A stretch of DNA of 64,000 nucleotides from Dactylis glomerata (lineage: Eukaryota; Streptophyta; Magnoliopsida; Poales; Poaceae), in assembly GCA_007115705.1 (NCBI GenBank), contig QXEO01001857.1, forward strand, positions 62,001 to 126,000, written 5' to 3'. Position 1 is the stretch's first letter, and each line of letters starts with the position of its first letter. Both the position numbers and the translations under genes were made by a program. This document shows, piece by piece, positions 23,360 through 33,078 of the stretch. Below the pieces are notes generated by a model that saw only the letters and a list, made by a program, of their open reading frames with translations, was not told the DNA's origin and did no database searches.

Positions 23360-26281
23360 AGCATCCCCAAGCTTAACTCCTGCTCGTCCTCGAGTAGGTA
23401 AATGATAACAAAAGAATAATTTTTGAGGTGACATGCACCTACATAATCTTGATCATGTATGTAAGCATTTGTGAGCTGGGATCATAAGAACTTAAAACAT
23501 GGGCATGAAGATATAATCTTGACAATAAGAAACTTAGCAACCATGTTGTAAACATGCAAATAAACACAAACAAAAGATCATGAAAATGAAACAATGAAAG
23601 TCAAACGTGTGTTCAAATCATAAGGAAAAACATACAAATGGTTTTCAGCTTGTCCTTCAGAGAGAGCAAAACATAAATGCATAGGACACCTTCAAGTTTA
23701 AGAGGGCGACTAGATACAAATAATTTAAGAATAAGTGAAACCAACAATATGAATCAATCAATGAAAACTTTGGGATAATGTACATTATACTAAGAATGAC
23801 AACTATGCTCTCTTATGGTGCATAAAGGAAGAAGGTGGTGACTCAACATAAAAGTAGAAGAAAGGCCCTTCGAAGAGGGAAGCAGTGATTGCAAGTTTTA
23901 TAACTTTCAAAAATTATGGTACTTACCGGCTTTGAGCTCTCATTGCCCCCATCATAAGCATCTTGAATGGTTAAAATTAATGCGAGAACAATTATGATGC
24001 ATATGCTTGACAAATCATAAGTTGAAAACCCCGTGCCCCGTGAATACGAGTAACCAAACCTCATGCTACTTTACTTAGAGTCCCAAGCAAGGCTCTTGTC
24101 ATTGTAAGTATATGCATATCATTGAGAACCACCAATGGGGTACCTCTATGCCCGATGACATGGAACAAGCCCACACCAAAAAGACAGGACAAGCAGACAA
24201 TGAACACCTCGATATCTCTTTTATTTGCCTTTTGTTTAGCTTTTTATTGTGAGAAGCGTCGTCGTATGTTCACCATGGGTATACTGCAAATTTCCACCAT
24301 GAATTATGCATGGCTTAGATTGGCGACCCGGTGTTTCTCTAACACATATACAAACTCCATGATCCCCACAGGATTCCCAATTCATTTCACACCGCGGGCA
24401 TCCATAAACAAAAGATCACGATATCAACTCAAATAAGAGGTGCAATGTTGAAAGCTTGCCCCATGACTGCATGGATGGGCTAGAATCCAACTTACAACTT
24501 ACAAGCATAATAACTCAACATAAGAGACCACAATGTCAAATTTTTAAGAACAGGAAAAAGTAAAGTGTGCCTTCCGGTTTATGAGAGCTTTACTGACCGA
24601 ATTTCGCATAACACTGGTAAGAGTTTAATTTGAAGAGAAAATAAAAGCAAGTCAAATTTACTTGGAATAGCAAATTGCTAGTAGGTATGTATGGTGAACA
24701 CTTTGGAAAACTTTGGCTTTTAGGAGTTGGATGCACGAGTAGAGCTCATACTCAGTACAAGGCGAGGGCTAGCAAAAGACTGGGAGCGACCAACTAAGAG
24801 AGCAATAATGGCCATAATCATGCAAAGCGACAAAGCAACATTAAAAGAAGCATAAGATGGCATCAAAAGTCAAAAACTAAATGATCATAGAGGCTATTGG
24901 CGACTTTGTAAGAGTCTAATATGTGTGAGCATGCGCCAAGTCAACCCAAATAAAGCATCAAGGAGAAAACCAAAATAATGCTTCCATACAATAAAAACAA
25001 CGCATGATTTTTTCAAAGGCTCATTAAGCAATCTCAGTTATTTGAGACAAGTTATGCTACAGCAAAACCACTAAGCATACTATCAAAAAGACATCAAGCA
25101 TGACATGAAAAAGCCTAAGCCACAGTCTACACAAGCTCCTTCTTGTACCACTATTTTGCACAAAGCTTTTTCTCTTTTCCAACACCATTTGAAATTTTTA
25201 AAGACACCTCTTTTGATGAAAACCAATAAAGATCAGAGGCAAAAATACACCTTGATGAAAAGATATGACAAGGTCTGAACGCAAATCAAGGCAAAAATGA
25301 AAACCAAAAGCAGTTGCAGAAAAAGAAGAACACCCGGTGAAATTGTAAGATTGAAAGCGGAGTGTTCTTTGCAAATGAAAATGAGTACATCTCCTCCAAA
25401 GGAAATTTGTTGGGGTCCAACCATTTATTGCAGCAAACAAAGAAACTAAACCAACTAAGAAAACTAAAACAACTGACGCTCCAAGAAAAACACATAGTGC
25501 ATGAAGCAATAAAAATATAGTGTCTTGAAAGGTGACCTAATTTTTGCCGATGAAGAAGGGGTGCCTCGGGGGCATCCCCAAGCTTTGACGCTTGTACTTC
25601 TTGGATATTTATTGGGGTGATGCATGGGCATCCCCAAGCTTGAGCTTTTGTCCATTCTTCTACTCATCTCATCATTCTCCAATCCCTACACTTGAAAACT
25701 TCCTTCATACAAAACTAAACACAATTCTATTAACAACATTAGTGTAAGCATAACATATAATCAACCTCTTTTTGCTTCAGGTTTCAACTCAAAACCACCA
25801 CATATATAGCAAATACTACTGTAGCAACCTCCCCAAAAGTTCCATGATCAAAAAAACTCAAAAGAAAGCGATAAAGTGGCAAACACAAATATTGGCAGAA
25901 ATCTGTCAAAACTGAACAGCTGACAAAGGCCGAATTTTTTAGGGGTTTTCTGTTGCTCAAATCAAAAAGTGTTCAACTAACGAAAGTTTGGATATAACCT
26001 GGGGCATATGCACAAGAAATCGCAGGTCCAAAAGATAAACAGAGAATTTTTACGAATTTTTACGGTGCAGCACTGAAAACAGTTTCAGGACAGCAACATC
26101 CCCAAATCTTTTCCTCACTCGAATTAGAGGCTTCTCTTGGCACAAAAACAAAATAAACAAGATAAGGAGTGGTCATTACAGTAGTAATGACTTCCAAGAC
26201 TCAAATAAAAGAAAAAGTATTGAAAAGAAAACATTGGGTTATCTCCCAAGAGTGCTTTTTTTTAACGCCTTTGAGCTAGTG

Positions 26282-27167
26282 CAGAAAATTGCGAATCAAG
26301 TAATATCAAGAGATGAAGTATTAGGATCAGCGCGTGCCTTACGTCTTCCTTTCTTACCTTTGCTCTTGACTCTAGGAAAGACATGGCTATTGCAAGGTGG
26401 AGAGATAAATCTTATATTGCCTTTTCCCACATCAATGACGGCGCCCAGGAGCTTCAAGGGGGATATTCCAAGTGTGATTTGTCCTTTCCCTACACATTCA
26501 ATAACAAGATAATCAGTAGATATCATTCTTCCTAGGACTTTTGTAAAACTCCTTCAGCTATTCCAATGGGAAATATAGTGGCATTGTTAGTAAGAGAAAT
26601 TCCTTCCCCCCCCCCCCCCTCAAAAAGCTTCCAAAGGCTCAAAGATTCATAAACATCCTTTGGCATAAGACAAAATTCAGACATAATATCACAACGAGCA
26701 TGAAAAGTTTCACCACTAATGGTGATTTTTAACGTAGGATACCAACTCAAAGGTTCAGAATTTGTTGGCACATAATCAAAATGCTGGCTCAAAGTATTGT
26801 AGCAAGAATTCAAACTAGCAGTGCGAGTCTCAAGAGTATCAAGTCTATTAAAAATGCACACAAGAGAGGAATCAAAATAGGTTGGCATGCTATAAATTGT
26901 AATCAACTTTTTTATAATATTGAAGGCTTGATCTCCATCACAATGAAGGAAATCTCCTTCTGCAGTAGCATCCAAAGCATATCTATAACGAAGAGAAGGT
27001 CCAAAGTAAAAGCTACTAAGAAGCAAACTCAAAGTTATTTTAGGTTCAGTTTTTCCATGCCAATCGTAAATTCTAGACCAAGCTTCTTTAAAACTTTCCT
27101 CATCCTTTTGTTTAAAAGTGAAAATCATATCCTCGGGCAACATAGTAGTAGCAACTGAACTAGACAT
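26282..27167 (-). pseudogene. Gag and protease fragments of element 2
   Basis: The minus-strand frame 27,167-26,532 (211 codons) starts with ATG and contains FKQKDEESFKEAWSRIYDWH and LSSFYFGPSLRYRYALD, the look of an Athila/gypsy-type gag capsid. It then runs into a protease-like part with HARCDIMSEFCLMPKDVYES, in which the expected D-x-G is not conserved. A second frame (26,526-26,296) carries further protease-like sequence (LVIECVGKGQITLGISPLKL). The C14 run at about 26,606-26,619 lies at a low-complexity glycine stretch and may have caused slippage. A partial gag could be expressed, but the protease looks dead. Confidence 0.65.
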
Positions 27168-27358
27168 AGTAAACTAAAGTAAAGAAATAACAACTACCAA
27201 GGATTCTAATTTTTTTGGATTTTTGATATAAAATGATGCAGGTAAAATAAATAAAGTAAAGCAAAACAATAAAACAAAGTAAAGGATGTGTGTGCGAAAA
27301 ACTCCCCTCACAGAAGTCTTCTACTTTCTCCCCGGCAACGGCGTCAGAAAATTAGCTT

Positions 27359-28981
27359 GATGCGTGGTGAATGACCAGCCCGTTCGGAACCCCAAGAGGA
27401 AGGTGTGATAAGTATAGCAACTAGTTTTCCCTCAGTTAAGAAACCAAGGTTTATTGTTTTTGGAGAGGAGAGACAAACGACTGAAGGTGATGCAGACTGG
27501 CTTAATAACACTCCAACAAGGGCGCACTTGTTGACTCGTCTTCGACCAATAGCAATGCGGAACCTGCACACACACAACCAAGTACTTTGCTCCCAACTTA
27601 CGATGAGGTTGTCAATCTCACCGGTTTGCTTGAAACAAAGGTTATGAGTATATCAAGTGGAAAACAATATAGTATGCGAGTAAAGTAAACAGTGCGAGTA
27701 AAGTAAACAGGTGATAGCAATATGATGGAAATAGGACCGGGGTCCACAGTTCACTAGTGGTGTCTCTCCATAAGATAAATAACACATGCTGGGTAAACAA
27801 ATTACAGTTGGGCAATTGATAGAATAAAGATAACGTGATATGTCAAGAAGATCACTATGAGATTTACTCTGGGCATTACAACAAGATACATAGACCGCCA
27901 TCCAACTGCATCTATAAATAATAATCCACTTGTGGTGAATCAATTCAAGAACTCCACAAGTATTAAGTTGCAAACAACAGATAATTGCATTAAGCAAATT
28001 GTGTAATGTAAACAAAGTATATGCCCTTGAGCATATGAATGTTGTTTTCTCCCTAGTAGCAACAGCACATCTACAACCTTAGAGGTTTCTGTCACTCCCC
28101 CAGGTTAAGTAGAGGCATGAACCCACTATCGAGCATAAATACCCCCTCTTGGAGTAACTAGCAACTACTCGGCCAAGATAGCTACTAACAACGGAGAGCA
28201 TGCAAGATCATAAACAACATAGAGATAACAAAAGATAATATTCAGTACAGCAACTCAATCATAAACACCAATATTCATCGGATCCCAACAAACCAAACAT
28301 GTAGAATTACATAACGGTGATCTCAATCATGTAGGGCAGCTCATGAGATCTAAACATGAAGCACATGGTGGAGAAGACAACCATCTAGCTACTGCTATGG
28401 ACCCATAGTCCAAGGTAGACTACTCACTCATCGCTCCAGAGGCAAGCATGGTGATGAAGAAGACCTCCGGTGGCGATTCCCCTCTCCGGCAGGGTGCCGG
28501 GAAGAGCTTCTGGACCCTCCCGATCTTTGGGTCGACGGCGGCGGCGGATCGCGATGTGTTCTAGAAAAGTGATCGGGTACTTAGGTTTTTTCCGTCGGGG
28601 GGTCTTTATAGGCGAAGGGGCGATGTTAGGAGTGGGGCCAGGCGCCCTCACCCCATGGCGGCGCGGCCAGGCCCCTGGCCGCGCGAGCCTGGCGTGTGGT
28701 GCCCTGGTGGCCCCCCTCCTACTCTCCTTTGGATCTCTGGAAGCTTCCGGGTAAAATAAGACTTCAGGAACTTGTTTCATCCAATTCCGAGAAAATTTCC
28801 TGTGTATCACTTCTAAAACGCAAAAATAGCAGAAAACAGGGAACTGGCACTGTGGCAACTTGTTAATAGGTTAGTTCCGGAAAATGCATAAAAGTGCCAC
28901 GAAGTGTAACAAAACAATAGGCAAATGGTGTAAAAACAAGCATGGAGCATCAAAAATTATAGATACGTTGGAGACGTATCA
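27359..28981 (-). repeat. LTR D (5' LTR) of pol-less element 2
   Basis: 1,623 bp; ends TATCA directly before ATCAC, after which the Tat integrase resumes. Confidence 0.92.
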
Positions 28982-28986
28982 ATCAC

Positions 28987-29519
28987 CTCTCGAAAAAGCC
29001 AAGCACGCTTGGGTAGACGAATTACCCTCCGTACTATGGAGTCTCAGAACTACACCCAACGCGGCTACTCAAGAAACCCCGTTCTTTCTGGGCCACGATG
29101 CAGAAGCCGTGCTTCCAGTCGAGATCACCCATGAAGCTCCAAGAAACGCGGCTTACGACGAGATAGCCTCTACTGAAGCACTTCAAGATGATGTCGATGA
29201 ACTTGATGAAGCAAGAGACATAGCACTTGCCAGAGCAATGCAGTACCAGCAAAATCTATGAAACTACCACAGTAGTCGAGTTCGTCCACGATCTTTCGTG
29301 GTGGGAGATTTAGTCTTGCGATTAAAGCAAGACGGTCATGGCAAATTAGAGTCCCCATGGGTGGGACCATACATCGTGACAGAGGTAATACTAGGAGGAG
29401 CTTATCGACTACAAGACAAGAAAACAGAGAAAGACGAGAGCAACCCGTGGAACGCAGAGCAATTACGGCGGTTCTACGGAAGTATGGCGACAAGAAATAT
29501 TCGAGATATGACCCTCTGA
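28987..29519 (+). pseudogene. Tat integrase, C-terminal part
   Basis: Continues the integrase core with EKAKHAWVDELPSVLWSLRT and TPFFLGHDAEAVLPVEI. After one stop (about 29,261) the small C-terminal domain follows: FVVGDLVLRLKQDGHGKLES, then WVGPYIVTEV. The coding frame of the element ends at 29,517-29,519. Confidence 0.8.
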
Positions 29520-29866
29520 ACCCAGAACATGAGGCCACAGGTCGGGTTCTTTCGGACAACTCGACGAGATGTATGAAAAAATTTCCTTCCACTCGGGGGC
29601 TCAGACCCTCGAGTCATATGAAATAAAATAAATAAAGTTATTGAGATTTGGTATCTGCGATTATTCGAGACATATTGCTCGGTTGTTTGCAACCCGATAT
29701 TCAACGAAAGCAAGCATGGGTCAAGGAAAACTCGATAATATAAAAAGCACACCTCGGAATGACGATTCGTTCCCATGGTCTATTAATAATGACGGCATAA
29801 GATAAAATTCATCGCGACTACTTATTACAGAAGATAACCAGAACACAATATTACATAAGGAGATGA

Positions 29867-30442
29867 CTAATGAAAATGGACTTCAGCTTCGTACTCTTTC
29901 TGGCATTGAGTACAATCGTAGATCCTCACGTCGAACTTCGATGTACCAACATGGTAGTCGAAAGTCATAAAGAAACCTTGATGGAGGTTATGATCTTCTG
30001 CAAATTGCGACCAGCCGCCCTTGAAGTACATCTTGCCGGCCATGTCGTACCAGACCTCCACTTCATAGGGAGTTTCTCCCCCAGAGTGCTCATGAAGAAT
30101 CACTTCCCGCAGCTCTCACCTGTCCATGAACTTGGTAAACTTCAGCGGCACCGGCTGAATCTAGCGGCATTGAGCGCCGGCGATGCAGAAGAAGGAGTAC
30201 ACTTTGGGCGGTGGAGGAGGAGAAGCATTATTAGGAGGGGCGCTCGGACCTGGCGCAGCAGATGAAGCCTTGGGCTTATTCTTACTCCCCGCAGGGTGGC
30301 CAGGGCGCTGCTTTGGAGGAGTAGACGATGAGGCTACCACAGCTGGGCCTGTGGACTTGTTCTTACTGCCGCGCGGACGGCCACGACCTCGCCTTTCCAC
30401 CAGCGCATCGATGTTCATCTGCGATCCACCTGCATCGGCCAT
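29867..30442 (-). pseudogene. Antisense AT-hook plus B3-like DNA-binding ORF carried by the Tat element
   Basis: On the strand opposite to gag-pol, one continuous frame runs from the ATG at 30,442 to the stop at 29,867 (191 codons plus stop), broken by two stops at about 30,161 and 30,116. Near the N terminus is an AT-hook, RRGRGRPRGSKNK, with a second weaker copy RPGHPAGSKNK, followed by a Pro/Ala/Ser-rich linker. The rest (from about 30,158 down) resembles a plant B3 domain: VPLKFTKFMDR, then KMYFKGGWSQFAEDHNLHQG, and FDYHVGTSKFDVRIYD. An in-frame ATG further upstream (30,547) exists, but the leader between has no domain character. A TATA box lies 114 bases upstream. Probably a captured host transcription-factor-like gene; it could act on element or host DNA, but that is inference. 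Disabled in this copy unless the stops are bypassed. Confidence 0.7.
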
Positions 30443-30555
30443 GGAAATATGTGCTGGGAGCAAAAACCCTAGATGAGATGAGGAAACGGAAGATGATGCG
30501 GCGGAGAAAGATAGTAATGAAGGAATTAGGGTTTTTTCCCTCGCCAAGCATGCTT

Positions 30556-30563
30556 TATTTATA
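30556..30563 (-). promoter_or_regulatory. TATA box for the antisense ORF
   Basis: The minus strand reads TATAAATA here, about 114-121 bases before the ATG at 30,442. It is followed by a leader containing the CCCTAATTCC and TCTAGGGTTTTTGC strings typical of plant 5' untranslated regions. Not experimentally supported. Confidence 0.5.
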
Positions 30564-31686
30564 AGTATATCTTAATGGGCTTCCGCAGAGACACGGTTCA
30601 AATCACATCTAATGGGCTTTTATATTCTGCCCAGAGCAGACGATAAGGAGTCGACAGCGTATCGCAAGCAAAGATGCGTGTATAAGATGAAAAAGTATAT
30701 ATCAAAGAGCACAATGCACCTCGTCATGGACTCGGGGGCTCGCATCATAAGAAGAGAAGAGATGACTAATTAAGCACAAAAATTTGCCGAAAAAAATATC
30801 ACAAGAAGACAATATTATTTTTGAGCCTATACTCGAAAAATTTCGGCTATAGCCTCGGGGGCTACTCCCATTGGGAGCGCTGGTCGTGCACCCGATAAAA
30901 AGAGGTCGACAGAAAGAAGACAAAGAGATTGACGCCTATGATCGGTTAAATAACCGGCCATAGCTTCGGAAGTTCTTACATCAGGAAGCACTGGTGGTGC
31001 ACTCAATAATAAAGGACAAGCTGGTGGTCGACCGATAAAGGCGCAATCGACTACTTTTCGTCGGCAATGAACTTCGACTTCATTATCGACAAAATAAAGA
31101 TCGATTACTCCCATCGGCAGTTATTTATGAGAAATCTACAAAAGAGAAGGAAAATTAACAACTTGAATATTTTGCACATTCTAACAGTCAAACAAGGCTG
31201 CGACATAAGATTCTTGAGTTGCGTCATCGCGATAAGATTCGAATGCCATGGTTGAAATATATCATGAAGGTAAGACCCCAGGATCCGTCATGTGTGGCAT
31301 AGTATACGCACATGAATGCGCTCTGCTAGTACTTATCCGTGTCAACGATGCAAAGAAAATCCTGGTGGACGCACTGGGTACCCTAAGAACCACTGGGATT
31401 CATTCTTTGTAAGTCCTAAATGCGGTAAAAGAATGGGTTTGGCCGGTTTCCCGAATTCAAGTCCAAGGGGATTGAATTTGAAGTAGGTGACAAGTATCTA
31501 TTCCGGCAGTTAACTGGCCTCTTGATCCGTCAGAGTTGTTAGGCTTGTTCATCAAAACCCCTTGCAAGATAGTTTAATAAAAGATACTCAAAGATGAAGA
31601 TTTGAAGATACGAAGAAGTCGAAGATTGATCAAGTCGAAGAAATAAAGATCTGAGATTCAACCCAAATCTACAATTCTGCTAGAAT
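30564..31686 (+). other. Non-coding 3' region of the Tat element with repeated CTCGGGGGCT modules
   Basis: No convincing coding frame. CTCGGGGGCT occurs at 30,731-30,740 and 30,853-30,862 here, at 29,592-29,601 upstream, and again as the real polypurine-type tract at 31,687-31,696 next to the 3' LTR. Two diverged copies of a unit with GGGAGCGCTGGTCGTGCAC / GGAAGCACTGGTGGTGCAC are at about 30,873 and 30,984. Confidence 0.6.
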
Positions 31687-31698
31687 CTCGGGGGCTAC

Positions 31699-32031
31699 TG
31701 ACAAGGGTGTAGATAATAGAGCTCGTCGGTTAAAGTACCCCTGAGGCCCGTTAAGCTAGGCCCAATTGTAATACTAGTCGATATACGAGTTCATGTCATA
31801 TGTCGATACTGTGATCTGTATCGGACCCCTCCCGATCCTTGAGACCTGGCCACCTATATATAGGGGTCAGGAGAGGACGATAAGGGACAGATTGAAAGCA
31901 AGCCAAGTTATTCTTACGTTTACTTTCGATATACACCTTGTTTGACTGATCCACCTTCGAGTTCATCCAGCACCCTACTCCCCCGATCCTAAGTCCTTCA
32001 TATTGGACATTTGTCAAGTTAACCCTCGTCA
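31699..32031 (+). repeat. 3' LTR of the Tat element
   Basis: 333 bp, preceded by the tract CTCGGGGGCTAC and followed by the GCGGC duplication. It aligns without gaps to the 5' LTR, with 13 differences by eye, every one a transition. Confidence 0.9.
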
Positions 32032-32036
32032 GCGGC

Positions 32037-32097
32037 GTCATGCTGGACTTTGTGGAATCTTTGAAATAAGTTCACAATAGAGGGCAAATTCCCAACA
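32037..32097 (+). mobile_element. Right-hand end of the split copia LTR relic
   Basis: Follows the Tat target duplication and reads into GGGCAAATTCCCAACA, the sort of ending found in BARE/Angela-type LTRs. Assigned as the continuation of the relic at 7,325-8,373 from position only. Confidence 0.45.
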
Positions 32098-32519
32098 CAA
32101 CCAGCTGATAGCCTAAAATTTTAAAAAGGAAGAACAATGTCATGCATTTCAAACTCATTTAAATAAATAAGAATAGAAATATCTTCGCAAATTAATAAAT
32201 TTCTTAGTATTTAGCTTTACTATCGGTTAACAAGGAAAATTACTTTATTTAGAAAATATATGTTGCTTTTCAAAATATCATATCAACATCATCACACAAT
32301 TTTTTGACCTGAAGTTTATTTAAATCAGTTGATTTAAGATCATGTGAAGAAGACAAATACCTTCATCAATATTGGTTACTACTAATTCGTCCAAAAAAAA
32401 TTAAATGCATTAAGTAAATTTCATATTTTATTTTGCATATCATATTGGTGCATGCCTATATAATACTACCACATACAATAAAATTGTAAATTTAATTGTA
32501 CCATCAGCTCAACACTATA

Positions 32520-33078
32520 AGACCAGCCAGAATGGGAGTATCATGGGTAGAATCATAGATGTCATGTTGGGCAAAAGACTGATGTCTTGCAATAATTAAT
32601 GAAGAGAGATAAGAGTGATATTATAATATAATATGATACATAGCATGCAAAATTTAAAAGTCTAATAGTAAATACATCATGTACATACCCCTTCCATCCC
32701 AAATTATGTTGCATATAATATTTGATCAAAGTCAAACAATTTTAAGTTAACTATATAGAAAATATACCAACTTCTTCAATATCAAATAAATGTTATTAGA
32801 ATCATCATGAACTATACTTTCATATCATAAACATGCGGTATTGCGGATGTTGATACTTTACTATATACTTGATCAAACTTAGCAAAGTTTGACTTTTACA
32901 AAATATAATTTGCAACATAGTTTGGGACGGAAGAAGTATATTTGTATTGAGATTCTACTAAATATTTAATATGATGTAACTATGATACTACTATTTGATA
33001 CTATCTATTGTAAGGGTGGTATCATAAACTAGTATCATATGCATGATACTCTAGTATAATACTTTGCATTGTGACTAG
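32520..33078. mobile_element. MITE of unassigned superfamily, split by a Stowaway MITE
   Basis: The left end AGACCAGCCAGAATGGGAGTA (about 32,520) and the complement of the right end (AGACTAGTCACAATGCAAAG, about 33,078) form imperfect inverted repeats. The interior is rich in ATGATAC/GTATCAT strings. I could not find a clear target duplication, so the borders are approximate. Confidence 0.5.
32688..32936. mobile_element. Stowaway-type MITE
   Basis: Inverted ends CCCTTCCATCCCAAATTATG and CATAGTTTGGGACGGAAGAAG, flanked by TA on both sides (32,686-32,687 and 32,937-32,938). This is the TA target and CTCCNTCCGTCCC-like end of Stowaway (Tc1/mariner-derived) elements. Length 249 bp, no coding capacity. 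Confidence 0.8.

Larger units (their letters stand above)
21735..28981 (-). mobile_element. Pol-less gypsy-type element 2 (gag-bearing, TR-GAG-like), nested in the Tat integrase
   Basis: LTRs at 21,735-23,359 and 27,359-28,981 belong to the same family as element 1. The flanks AGCAC (21,730-21,734) and ATCAC (28,982-28,986) are a 5-bp duplication with one mismatch. The element reads on the minus strand, with a primer-site-like sequence (complement of TCCCCGGCAACGGCGTCA) at 27,329-27,346. The interior matches element 1 from 23,360 to about 26,281 and from about 27,190 to the LTR. The block in between is unrelated to element 1 and encodes gag plus protease fragments. No reverse transcriptase or integrase is present. 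LTRs differ by about 2 percent by eye. Confidence 0.9.
8374..32031 (+). mobile_element. Complete Ty3/gypsy Tat-lineage retrotransposon split by two nested insertions
   Basis: Two 333-bp LTRs (8,374-8,706 and 31,699-32,031) start TGACAAGGG and end CCCTCGTCA. They are flanked by the 5-bp duplication GCGGC (8,369-8,373 and 32,032-32,036). The order of coding pieces is gag, protease, reverse transcriptase, RNase H, a second RNase H, integrase. The second RNase H is a recognised mark of the Tat clade. About 9.1 kb of element remains after removing the two nested elements. The coding region has stops and frameshifts, so it is not autonomous now. By eye the LTRs differ at 13 sites (about 3.9 percent), all transitions. 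At the usual grass rate of 1.3e-8 per site per year this is about 1.5 million years. Between integrase and the 3' LTR lies an antisense gene-like unit, listed separately. Confidence 0.9.
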
